Below are positions 31,741 to 44,600 of a DNA stretch of 64,000 bases, piece by piece. Each line of letters opens with the position of its first letter. The first letter of the stretch is position 1. The translations under genes were made by a program, and so were the position numbers. Under the pieces are notes generated by a model that had not been told where the DNA came from, did no database searches, and saw only the letters and a list, made by a program, of their open reading frames with translations. The stretch is from Siderastrea radians (taxonomy: Eukaryota > Cnidaria > Anthozoa > Scleractinia > Rhizangiidae), in contig OZ024887.1 in NCBI GenBank assembly GCA_964017195.1, positions 65,769,746 through 65,833,745 of the forward strand, given 5' to 3'.

Positions 31741-32672
31741 ATGAAGCTTTCACCGCGAGTTTTGCCTGGAGCACTTCATGCTCAAAACAGAGGAGCCTGC
31801 GATTGGTACGTGATAAGTGAGGTTTCATTTCGGGAAAGAAATAAGTTTTAGACTAAATAAGCTTAGTTAGACTTTTTCAACAATGGTTGAACGCGTCAAA
31901 ATGATCGAACGAGATAATTACTTTGTTGATTTTGCGTTAATATTACTATTGCTTTTTTGATCTTTAAGGGTGTTGAATTACAATGTGAGATGAAGTTCAT
32001 TATTTGAATGAGCATAAATTTAATCCAAGTTATCCTCAAATGTGTCAAGTTCTCTTGATGTATCTTTTAAGTAAATAAATACAGAATTGAATAATTTAAT
32101 TAATAAAAAATAAATTAGTTCGTTAATCCCCAATATATAGTGATCAGTGCTCATCAAACTTCTCCTCATCTTATCAGTGCATTATAGCACAAACAGGTCA
32201 TGAGAATTAAGGAAAGGTGACAGAATCAACAGGATGACCCATAAGGCGGAGTTCTGCTGTGCTAATCTGGCAAAAATTCCCAAACTACACTCCTTCCTTA
32301 CTGCACTTCACCTTTATCCTTATTCTTAGCACCTGCATTGTACACTTGTACAATGGAAAACCTTTATAAATTATAATATGTAAATAAATATAGTTCATAG
32401 GGAATAACTTTTGGTACTTTTTCTTTAGGGGATGGCAATCAATGATTGCTTATGGATGTCAAAATTTTGTGGTTGTGTTTGATCCCAAAACAGTGCAGGT
32501 AAGAAATTTCCGTGCTTGTTATTTTAGATTGGACAATAACATGCAAAAAGTCTTTTTAGTGCATTTAATTATACTGAAAATGACTCTACACATAATTTAT
32601 GAATCATTGTTCATTTTTTGGCTTTAACAGATTATTCAAGTACTTAATCTTCACACTGCACCTTGTACAAAG
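31741..32672 (+). CDS. WDR11 exons 1-3
   Basis: Exon 1 31741-31805 (phase 2 end, donor GTACGT), exon 2 32429-32498 (phase 0), exon 3 32631-32672 (phase 0, donor GTATGT). They encode the first WD40 blade. The ATG at 31741 is chosen because the residues after it align with the WDR11 N terminus. Human WDR11 has a few more residues before this point. Confidence 0.92.
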
Positions 32673-35600
32673 GTATGTTAGAGTGTTATTCCAAATACTT
32701 TCCTAACTGCTGACTACACAAAGTGGGGCTTAGCATGAACTTCCTTCCAGCCATAAAGATTCACATACAGCTGTGGGGAAAAATGCTTTATCCAGTTCTT
32801 ATGCCATCTCCTACTAGCCTTGAAAAGTACTCTCATCAACTTTGTCTTGTACCTGGCTAGGACAGTTAAGGACATTTGCAGTTAAGCTGTATTTAGGCAT
32901 ATTGCATAATCTGCATATTTCATGTGGGAATGGCATCCCCTACTAGGTAAATTACATTTAACCCTCTCACTCCCAGAGTGAATGATGGAGTCTTGTAAGG
33001 TGGTTTGAACTTTTGAGTCTGTGGACGAAATCCTGTGGTGTGACCATTCAAATGAAACCTCTTTGGCAGTACTTTCACATTGTACTATTTATTTGTGAGC
33101 ATTTTACAATATGAAATTTGGAAATTTTGTTGAATGTTGACTTTGGCCACTTTTGGAAGTGAAAGGGTTAGAAAAGATCCTTAGGGGTAACCCCCATTAG
33201 CATGGCCAGAGCCATCCCCTCAACCAACATAATATATAGATTTAGCCAAGCCTAAAAGCGGAGCCCCCCTTTTTGTTTTGTCTGTTTTTTGCTTTTGTTT
33301 TTTGTTTTGTTTTTGCTGGCAGTTATTAATTTGTGAAAATACTCTCATCCAAGTCGTGTTATTAAAAAAAAAAACAAAGAAAAAAAAAAGGAAAAAAAAT
33401 TCTTGCTCCCGCTGAGTGTCGAACCCGGCCCGTCGGCGTGAGGTGCCAGTAACTAGTCCACTAGGCCATGGGCGTTTGACATTATTTTTGTAGTTAATTT
33501 TAATACTTATTTCTTTCTTCGTGACAAGCTGCCTATCAGCATGAAAATGCTGGTGTTTTTCCTGGCAAAATGTGTTCGAAACGCCGTAAAAACCATGGTT
33601 GTGGACAGAAAAAACCAAAAAGCACTAGCTCTGCTATATTTGGCGTCGAAACCGCTGCGAAAAGCTGCGAACTCAAGCGGTGTGCCGACCGAGTTTGAAC
33701 AGAACCGAAGAGGCAAATTTGAACTTTTTGCCTGAACTTTATCGCCGAATTTCTTTCGCCTAGATTGAACTTTTCCCCTTCCACCAAAAAGACAACTGAG
33801 TGTTCTTTTGAACTTTTTTTTCCACTAACAAATTTGTTTTTGACTTTTGTTGTCTTTGCTCGTTTTGCTACAACGCGGGTCAACATGCGATTTCGCGCTG
33901 AAAACACACGGGATTCAGCACAGGATTCTATCCATTGTAGGAAGTGTATTGGTAGCCCTGTGGTGCGGACGGATGGACGTACGGATGTACGGACGGACGG
34001 ATGTACGGACGGACGGTCACGTGACTACTACGTCACTACCAAAATTTTTTGGCTTGATAGATTACCAAATTTCCTTAGCAATGGAGCTCCACTGACGCGC
34101 TAGCGCGCTGGCTCCGCTACTAGTCCCAGGTGCATTATTTACTATTCAGCCCGTACTATAGACCCTAGCAAGGTAGGCTCCATTTACTCCAGCACTCTTT
34201 GCTTGCCTTTCCTTAAGTAGTTTCATATCTAGGGGCATTTACGTTTTGCCCTCAGTCAGTGTGACCTTTCCGGCTACCGTGTGTCAATTCACCCTGGCTG
34301 GCTGCTTGCCAACAGCGTCCTCTTTTCAATTTTCAATCAGGTCACCCTCTTACTAGGTCAGCAGGTAAGGTAATCTGATTTGGGAGGTGCCCAACACAGC
34401 AGTCTGCCCTCTAAGTCTCAAAGGGCATTATTTCTACATTGGTGCCCTCTTCTGCTGCCACTATTGCAGGCTTGACATTGGTTTATTAAGGCGTTTTGGA
34501 AAGTACCCTACAGGTAGCTGGCAACTATAGACAAGAACACCTAAAAAATGATTTACTGTCTGCTGCTCCACCAATGGCCAGTGTTTCATTTTCTTAAATT
34601 TCTGATTTCTAGGCTTGATTTGCCTGGATGGGAGGGGGATACGTACTCTACACCTATCAGTGGCCAGTGGTTAAACTCATCAACAATAGATGAGCTTGGG
34701 CGTTGGTGCCTCAAGGTTGGTGGAGCCCGGCGATGCACAGCAGGGAAGGAGGTATCCATGGTAACCCTGAAGCGGCCACCACCCACCTAGGCACCGTCAC
34801 ACTGAAAGACTCAGTGGAATACTTACCAACCTACCACGAGGCTCTATGACCTACCCGAGGGAGGGTGGGCCGGGCAAAAATTGCGAAGCTTGCGAGCAAC
34901 TGTGCTAGCGAAATGAGCTTGCGAATGATAGCGAACAACACGCTGCGTGAAAGGTCACGAAGAGCCCCTGCGAGGGCCCTAGGGCCACCCCGCGCTATAA
35001 GCGACCAGCGGTAGCGGCCTACTGCGTATAGGCGTCACGGAGTGCCCCAGCGAACCGCCAAGGTTGCAAGCGAGCTTCCTGCATCCAACGGTTGCTAGAG
35101 AGCATTGCTTCGAGGTTAACTTTGCCTAAATTACATTTAGCCACATTTAAACTCATCAACAATAGATGAGCTTGGGCATTGGTGCCTCAAGGTTGGTGGA
35201 GCCCGGCGATGCACAGCAGGGAAGGAGGTATCCATGGTAACCCTGAAGCGGCCACCACCCAAACCCCCAACCCCAGGGTGCTTGAAAAGGAGGGGCCAGC
35301 GAAGAGGGAGAATGGGACCTCCGACTCCAAAACCCCAAGCACCATGTGGCCAGCATGCACAAGAAAAGCCAAAAAAAAAAAAAAAAACTAGCACTTACCC
35401 AGTCCCAGAGCAGGCTGCGAGCCAACCGAGCTGCGAGCCAACCGAGCTGCGATGCTAGCTGAAGGGAAGGATGTTGACGTACTCTCACAGTGATTCTCGC
35501 CAACCAGATGAACCTCAGCCTGACCGTGACGGAGGACAAGATGAGCAATCACAAGGTAAAGCCGAATTACGCCAGACGATTGGAAAGACTCGCCAAGGCT

Positions 35601-38600
35601 TCCGACGGAGTTCTTATATACAGCTGGTAAGCGTTACTTGTCCAACGCCCTAGAGCCTGCATAAGGTGATCTGGGACACCGTTGCGAGCCGCGACAGTCG
35701 CTGCTCCGATGCGGAAGCTGTGGCTGGAAAAATTGCCTGAAATCCCAGCTGAAGACAGGATTTCTCTTAGCCAGTTCGTCAGAGTAGCGCGAGACAGAGG
35801 TTGGCCAGATTGGAGCAGAAATAATGGGCCAGGCTGATTACCCCGCAGTGCCAGGTAAGACAGCATGGCGTGGACAGCGCAGAGAGGAGCCTTTCCCAAA
35901 CCAATGTGAATGAAGCAGCCCTTTCGGAACGGGTCCGTCTTGGATGCTTTAATCCAGATACGCATGCCTGAGGGAGAGAGCGTGGAGTCCACTGAGACAT
36001 CTGCAACTGACAAATGAAGCTCTGGCGAGAAGCTGGCTAGGTTGGGCACAGTAAATTCAGCTGAACGCAGAAAACCAAAATAGCCCAAGGTGCACGCTGC
36101 CCAAAACATGCAGTGATCGAAAGATGAGAGGTCCAAGGCCTGGTGAACGAGAGAAAGAATACTATCGGTCACGGGAAGACGCCGGGCAGCGGGGGAACCT
36201 TGGGAACGCTTTATCCCTCTCATCACGCGTTGTAGGCGCAAGCAGTTAATTAATGGGTCAGGAAAACCTTGCTCGATGTGAAGAGAGCGAACGGCAGAGA
36301 GGTAAACTTTGATAGACGAATGCTGAATAGAATCTGCAAGGAAGGAAACAAACAGACACAGCGTCCATTCATCTACTGGACAAGGAGATCCGTTTGGATG
36401 AAGCTTCCCAGCTTGGAGGCAGAAATCATAAAATTTTCTTTGACCGGAAGCGTATGACTTGCGAGTTGAGGGAGCCAGACCTTGGACCAGGAATTGCCGG
36501 CATCGTTCCTCTAGTAGGGAGGTATCAAGCTGTCCAGAAGAAGCTGTGGGATAGGGCACGGGTTCAGCTGAGCCTCCGGGGCCAGGCGGCGGAACTCCTG
36601 CCAATGAAAGCGAGAAATTGCATCAGCAACATTGTTTTGAATGCCGGGGACATGAACAGAAGAGAAGGAAAACTCCCAACGCGCAGCAGACAGCAGGAGA
36701 TCCCGAAGTAGGTGCATCAGAGCAGGAACCTTAGAGGTCCTGGACGTGAGCATAGCCACCACGGACTGATTATCGGAGCGAAAGAGGACGTGTTTTCTCG
36801 ACCACTGAGAACCCCACAAATGAGCTGCAATCACCACAGGAAACAATTCTTTGTAGGCGATAGATTGTTGGGCCTGAGTAGGAGACCACGGGCCGTAGAA
36901 CCACTGACCCTGAGAGTAGGCACCAAATCCGAGGGATCCAGCAGCATCGGAGGTGACTTCTATGTCAGCTAAAGGGGACATGCCCGGGTACAGCCAGAAC
37001 CCGACGCCGTGCCAAGAGGAAAGAAAGCGCTGCCACCACAGTAAATCCTGGCGAAACTCTCGATTGATGCGGATGGGATGATCCCTGTTACGAAAGCAGC
37101 AAAGCAGATCGATAAGTCTACGAAGAAAGGTTCTGCCAGGCCAAACCACCTTTGCAGCATGGTGCAGGTGACCAATCAGAGATTCAAGTTCGCGCTTCTT
37201 GCACCAGGTACGCTGGAGCCAGGTGTGAATGAGTTGGTTGAGTGCTAGAAGCTTTTCCTCTGGTAAGCGGGCAACTTGCTGAACCGAGTCAAGCTCAATT
37301 CCATAATCAGACGAGAATCAAGGCCTATAGGCTACAGGTGTGATAAAAACAAGGGAAGGGGGGGGGGCAAGCCGAGAGACTCGAAAAACTAGCAAGTATA
37401 TATACAACTACGGCACGTGAGGGCCGAACATGAACAATAACAAGCAAAAACTAACAATAATGATCCAAAGTTTCTGTCCACTAATGTACGCCGGGGAAAG
37501 CGTCAAAGTTCGCCTCTCAATGACGTCTGGCCTTCGGGGGAGGGGCGGAAGCTGGGGGAGGTGGAGAAGAGCGTTTGTGGTCGCCCCTGGAGGCAGATTC
37601 TGTGCGAACGGAACACTCGGAACAGCGATGAGGGCTGGCGCAGAGGCTGCAACGATGGGCGTATCTGCAGTAGTTGTACTGGGACGAACAGCGACCTCGA
37701 TTCCATGAACGGCAGATTATTTGCGAAGACGGCGCTCCGGAAGGTTCTGGGAGGTCGGGACTCGTGCCACTAGCACCGGGACGAAGAGAAGCCCCGGCCG
37801 CGTGGAAGTTGAAAAGCTCAGAGTTCATGGATGACCAGTCCACCAGCTTGGTCGCGGCTGCGTGTTGGCGAAAGGCTAAGTCGTAGGCACGCCATACCCG
37901 ACCGCTAAAATGGCGCTGCGTCTGCAAAATTAGCAGCTTGTAGCAAGTTAGGTCTTTCCAGCGGTGTGGAAAGTAAGAGGGTAAAATCAGCGTGAAGATG
38001 GAAAACGCTTCGGACCATGATACAATGTCGTCGATCTTACGACGATGTTTCTTCGCCGAAGGTGTGACGACCAAATGACCGCCGAAGTAAACTTGCGACT
38101 CAGGTTCCTTCTCCGTAATATTCGCCGACAGCAAATCCCCCAGATCGATGAACTTGCCGGCGAGAATTTGGCTCACTGTCTTTGCCGGAACCGGAGTAAA
38201 GCCAGGGGGCAGGACGAACGGCTGTTGGAAGGACAAAGGCAGGCCAAGACTCGCGGAACCAACGGGGGATGGCACGGAAGGAGAATTACCCGAGGCGATC
38301 GCCAGGCTAGGAATCGCCGAGCGAGGAGGCGCGAAGGTTGATATAAAAGAAGGAACAGAAAGCATTTGCCTACCTTGTGGGGCCACGGGCTGAGGGCTTG
38401 ATTGTGCGTTGAAAGGGACTCCAGACGCCAAGAACGACGATGTACGTTGCTCGAGGCCGTTAGCGTGGACAGGAACGCCCCCGGACGAAGATGGCAAGTT
38501 CGCCAGGCCGGGCAAGCACGCGGCTCCAATGTTAGAAGAGGGCGGCGAAATTCCCGAAGACGAAGCTTGGGGAAGAACCGGAGCAAGTACAGCTTGGACT

Positions 38601-41600
38601 GCCGACGCCACCGCCGCTACAAAGGCTGGATCGAGCGTGATTGTTGAGGTCGGCGGCGGGACAGGCGTGGCCACGCTTGCAGCAACGGACGACACAACAG
38701 AAGGAGCTGTTGTGGACGGCAAGGCAGCACTCGAAGACACGAAGAAACTGGCCGACAGGCTGTTGTTGGTGAGGCGTGTAGTGCCCGAGTCGCCCTCCAT
38801 ATTGCATAAACGACCGAAGAGCGAACGAACAGGGCGAAAAACTTGACAAAAATTGCGAAGCTTGCGAGCAACTGTGCTAGCGAAATGAGCTTGCGAATGA
38901 TAGCGAACAACACGCTGCGTGAAAGGTCACGAAGAGCCCCTGCGAGGGCCCTAGGGCCACCCCGCGCTATAAGCGACCAGCGGTAGCGGCCTACTGCGTA
39001 TAGGCGTCACGGAGTGCCCCAGCGAACCGCCAAGGTTGCAAGCGAGCTTCCTGCATCCAACGGTTGCTAGAGAGCATTGCTTCGAGGTTAACTTTGCCTA
39101 AATTACATTTAGCCACATTTATCAATTGTTCTATCTAGACCAAAAAAAATAAAAATTGAAAACCTTTTTGCATCTTATTAAAACTTGCTAAAATTTACAT
39201 AAACTTGAAACTGACATTTGTAGAGAAATGACAGGCTCTTATGAAAAAATATTAATGATGATGTTTATTTAAGGCTTAGATTGCTTATCTAGGGCTTAGA
39301 ACTTGAGCATCTTAATTTCTAACTGTTAGGCTTATTCCTTCTCATACTGTTTTAGGTAAAGTGGGCACGTGATAACTATCACCATGATTTAAATTCTCCA
39401 TATGTCCTACGCCTGGCCTCTGGTGATGCAGCTGGTAATGTTATTGTGTGGGATATCCCCCAAGGAAGTTCTGTAGCAGAGTTTTCCGATGGCAACAGAC
39501 CAATCCTGGATTTAGAGTGGCTTGGAACTCAAGATGCCTGTCATGACCTGTTAGTAGTGCTTCATGCTCCATCTTCAATGATACTTTGGAATGCTGACAC
39601 TGGAACCAAGCTATGGAGAAAGACGTTTCAAGAGGCATTACTGTGCTTTGCTTTTGATCCTTTTATGCCTTCAAATGTAACTTGTAAGTGTTCAACCAGT
39701 TTAGAGCATGTACTATTTAAACCTACAGTGAAATCTGTATGACTAACCTTCTACAGTGGAACTTTGATTTAACGAAGTGCCAAGGGACTGGGGAAATTGG
39801 TTCTTTATATTGAGGGTTCGTTATATCGAGGTTCTTTTCCCTACAATACACTACTACTTGGCTAAAAAATACAGTTCGTTATGCCAAGGACTTTGTTATT
39901 TAGAGGTTTGTTAAATCGAGGTTCCACTGCATTATGACCACCTTGTTGTTATGGCCTTTTTTTGTGCCTTAACCCTTTAAGCCCCGATATAAAACTGCAA
40001 TTTCTCCTTACCATTCTCCATACATTTCTTATGGAACTAGTAAGGAGAATTGGTCTAAATATCAAGACATCTCATCCTTGGTGATCCCTTTTTTTATTCT
40101 CATCACTTGAATGTTTGAACAAGTATTGAAAATGTAAAGAGAAATTTCATTTTGGTCACTGTTAGGGCTTAAAGGATTAAACAAAAGCTCAGCAATGACC
40201 ACCTGTTGGAGTCCAAAACTGTCATCTCCTTTATTAATATCTCTATTAATTTGGCCACTCAAAATGCCTGGCAGCTTAAGTGACAGTAATTGACATAATT
40301 TGAAAATGTTTTTTGTTTCAAAATTAATAAATGGGTCGTTAACGACACAGCCTTCTCTGTTTCCCTGCTGTCCCATAAGGAGGAGCAGTAACAACAGATA
40401 TTTTGTCTCTCAATTTCAGTGATGTGTCAAGATTGGATTCTCTTCATCAATGACTTTTCCATTAACAAAGCACCAGAAAGCAATGGTCGCAAATTTTACC
40501 TGACAAGTTCTGGTTCCACCTCTCCAAGCAGCAGTTTCATTGGATCACCCGCTGCTGGTCCTGACAGTAAGAGCACAGCAAAGCCATCGACACCCAAGTC
40601 AGCACTGGCCAGAATGAGGCTGTGGGCAGGAGGTGAATCAAGAAACAGGTACAGGGGTCTTTTTATACCATCTCCCTCGTTCAACTCCTTTGTACCATAT
40701 GCAACATAGTGGAGGGGGACAGGGGGGCAGGAGACTGGGAGAAAAGGGGGCGGGAGGTGTACAAGAGGCGGGAGAAGAGGGAACGAAAAGCAGGATTCCC
40801 AAGGTGGCTGGAGGCAGGAGGAAAAGGAAAAATTATGCAGCATTGCACAATATTTTCCAATCAAAAAAATGCAAACAGCCGGGAGCCAACAAATACAGGG
40901 TGGGAACCAGGATTAAAGGGTACAGGAAGTGGGAGGTCTAAACCCCCCTTCCCCCCCCCCCCCACCACATAGGGGCAGAACCCTTTGCTGCCAACCTGTT
41001 CTGTGGTATGCACCTTGTCCCAGGTCATTTTTCTTGCACCCTGATCTCCTGAATAATCCCTGGAGGGGAAAGGGGCAGGGAAGTGGAAAGGGAAAGACCA
41101 AAAACCAGCTGGCCAGTGGCTGCAGATCTGAAGACGATGGCCCATGTGTGGAGTGAGGGTAAGAAACTAAAGAGAGACTGTGGACTGGAGGTGTCACCGT
41201 TCTATCGCAGCCTTATATCCCACCCAGAATGAAGAGGGTTAGGTTGAGTGAAGGGTTCTTCTCTGTATAATCAAAATGCCATATATTCTAGAAAATATCT
41301 ATACCCTGCCAAAGAGAGGTTCGTGAAAATCTCAAGTTTTTTTTAAAGAAAAGTGTGAAGCTATAGTGGTCTTTCCAGAAGGATGTGGGGGTGGGGGGGA
41401 GGGGGTGGAATTTAAATCTAAAAACCTTTTATCTTTGGTGGCTGTGAATATGCTTTGGAACAACATAACATACCATATAGGTCTGCCATTCCAAAAGATG
41501 TGTCTTTGGGCCTAAAATAGGTTTCAACTTGTTTTTCTCTCTCAATTGTCCTGTTTCAGAACTGGAGAGGAAAGTGTTGCTCTTAGTGATTGCCTTCAGC

Positions 41601-44600
41601 TAGCTTACCTGCAATCTGCTCGTCATCACCTCTTGGCATTGTTTCCCAGAGAAGTAATGATCTTGGACATGGAAATCAACCAGGCAGTGTGCTCATTTAG
41701 TCTGGAAAGAAACAGTCCTTCCTTTCTTCAGGTTATTCCTTGCCAGCAGCGTGATGTGCTCATGTGCTTGCACGAAAATGGGAGTGTCATCATGCGAGTG
41801 CGCAGGCGTGTGGCAAAGAATCCTTATTTTGTAGAACCTGGGGATGAGGCTAGTAATGATGTGAACACCTCTGTGGATATTATTTATGAAAATAAATGCC
41901 AGTCAGATCCACTGCGACTCAGCAAATCAAGCCGACTGTTTGGTTTCATGTGTTGTCCTATCAGTGAAAGAAAAGTGGCTTTATTAATCAGCGATGGTAG
42001 GATGATTATATGGGAATTAAAGGCCACGAGACTCCAAACTTCAGAGTCGTCTCTTATGTCAGAAGAAGCCTTGATGGCATCGCTGCCATTGGACACAGAG
42101 CAGAGCAGCGTGCAGGATAATGTGAATCCTAGATTGATGCTTTCAAATGTGATCCTTCCTCCTCTGTCCTCTGGAACAGTTATTCCAAATTCTGCGCATT
42201 TCAAGTTCATCATGACCAGTCTGTTTAGCACTGTGTCGTCACCTCCAACCTGTGCCGTCATGTGCCCACCCTTGACAACAAAGAACTGGGCAAACTACAG
42301 GCCACTCATAGCAGTTGGTAAGCTGTCTAATGAAAATGGGGAAACAGTTATCTGGAGAAGGTTAACTCCTTTATATAAGCCTATATAAGAAAAGAATAAT
42401 CATGGTAGTATGAAAATAAGAATTGATAGATAAAACAGTCAATGTTTCATTGAAATAACATCATTGCAGTAAGAAGGGACCAAATTATGTGATTCATATT
42501 TTAATTTGTGTCCAAGATCGTTGTTAAATTGCAGTTAATCTAAATCATTCAATCCAAATCAATCTAAATTGCAATGAATCTTAAATCAAAATTACACTAA
42601 TCCATACTGCTACAAAACCTGCAAGCTAAGTAAGAGATCTAAACATGAAATGTGACACAAATACAAAGAAGAAGAGTAAAATTAATGTGAAGACCTTGAG
42701 TTGTCTTATTCATCTCCTTGCAGGTAACAGCCAAGGTTGCATTCAAGTTTTTAACCTTGGAACTGGATTGCTCACAAGAGAATATACCATCCACACAGGA
42801 GCAGTCAAGTAAGCCCTCAACATTCAGATTGACTCTAGTTTGTGTTAAATCTTCAATAATATGAATTGATGGTTACAACTTCATAATTTGGAACATTCCA
42901 CTTTCTACTTGTTAGCCTCAAATCCCATATTAATTTATAATATAAAAAATTCTGGTTTTTTTATGATGAGAGGAAAAAAGAAGGGTCTTAAGAGAAACTT
43001 TGAAACAAGAATTAGAACCAGCAAAAAAACTAAATAAAAAAATAGAGACAAATCACCTTGGTGGGGATCTTCAGTGTTCTTGCCCCAAAACCATTCCTGC
43101 TCCTCAATTTGTTTTTCACAACAAGACTAGTAAAACTGGAGACTAAGTGCCATCAACTGGCAAAAAAACGTTCCACTTGACTCTGAAAATGATTTCCACT
43201 CAAGTTTTACCAGCTACCCCCACTTGGAAGATTACAACTTACTACAGTTAATGACTGTAGTTTCTTTGGGGGCTAAACAGTTTCCCTAAGGCCCCTGCCA
43301 TCAAGGAAGCATTGTCAGTGGTCAAAACGTAGTTTCCTAAATTGTTTCTTGGGTTCACAAATGAGCAGGAAAAGCAAACCAAGAAACTGAAGACAAACAC
43401 GCTCAAGCTTGACTACAAACATCTGTGCATGCTTCATTTTGGAAGCATAAGCCCTCGTTAACCTCAAATCTAGTCAACAACATGCAAAGGGGGAAGAATT
43501 TGTTGCAGAAACAAAATGTTTCTGACAAAAACAGGAACGATTTTTGTTTCTAAAAATTAATGTTTCAGCAACAAATTTTTCGTGTGCCTACAAACTGGGA
43601 AACAATGTTTCTGCAACTTGGGTTCTGCAACAATGTTTCTTCATTTGCAGGAGGCTTTAAGCCCCTTAAGCCCCTTAAGGCCCAATATCAACATGCATAT
43701 TCTCCTCACTGTTCTCCTTATATTTCTTATGTTACTAGTTGGGAGAATTTGATTAAACATCAACACATTTCATGTCTGGTGATCATTTCCTTTATTCTCA
43801 TGACCCATATATTTTATCAACTAGTGATAATGTAAGGAGAAATTAGATGCTTGTCACTCTTGGGCCTTAAAAGGTTAAGTATAAAATGTGCTTTAAATTG
43901 GCTGTCTTTTCATTTGTTGCAGAGGAATTACCTGGAGTAGCCTGGAGAGTTTCCTTTCCTGGGCTCAGTCATCGGGAAGTTCAAACAGGAATGAACTTCA
44001 GCTGGTCAGCATAAAAACTGGTATGATACCACTTGTGTTGCTTGCCCACAGTACGGATACTACTTGAAAATGGGGGATGACCATTGAATTTGCTTCATAG
44101 GTGATTGTATCTGTTGTATATGCAAAAGCAAATTTAATGATCTGTTGCTAAGAAATGCCTACCTTTCAGATTGTCAAGCAACTAACTTTTTTGCATTAAT
44201 CAATCTTAATCCTCCATTTTAAAAATACCATTGAGCAAATTTGACCCTTTTTCCTTATTTCTCTCCCGCGAGAAATAGGACGTCTTACAGAAAATTACCC
44301 ACAGACAACGTTGATTACCTGGACTTTTCTCTTTGGTCCTAATTTCTTCATACAATGTAAATGTGAACTTCAACTGGCCACCATCTTAGGGGACCAGGTG
44401 ATCATAATTTAATGGTGCAATATCTGAACTAAGTTGATTGGGCCCATTACCTCTGGAAATCAAATTTTGATTGCAATGCTGCCCAAGGGTTTGTTGTAAT
44501 TTGTAGGTCAAAGCACTCCAATTGAACTTGGAAAAGCAGCTGAAGAATCGTCCGTGGAAGCTGTCAAAGTGTCTCATCTCAGGTGATTACTGCGAGTACA

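Larger units (their letters stand above)
34671..39121 (-). mobile_element. Ngaro-like retrotransposon with split direct repeats
   Basis: Read on the minus strand the order is A1 (39121-38847), gag (38800-37517), RT/RNase H remnant (37317-36511), tyrosine recombinase (36604-35567), B1 (35261-35147), A2 (35149-34875), an 89-bp spacer, B2 (34785-34671). A1 and A2 are both 275 bp and appear identical; B1 and B2 are both 115 bp with one visible mismatch. This A1-ORFs-B1-A2-B2 arrangement is the split direct repeat typical of Ngaro and PAT elements. No methyltransferase-like domain is present, favouring Ngaro. It sits antisense in WDR11 intron 3. Near-identical repeats suggest a recent insertion. 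Confidence 0.88.

Noticed and set aside
33765..34103. Two overlapping plus-strand ORFs with RTDGRTD repeats
   Set aside because: They are translations of the GGACGGATGTAC microsatellite.
35156..35548. ORFs on both strands around the B1 repeat
   Set aside because: They cross the split direct repeat of the Ngaro-like element and show no conserved domain.
38045..38846. Several plus-strand ORFs at 38.0-38.8 kb
   Set aside because: They are antisense shadows of the GC-rich gag frame on the minus strand.
40633..41197. Gly/Pro-rich ORFs on both strands
   Set aside because: Produced by purine-rich low-complexity sequence within WDR11 intron 5.
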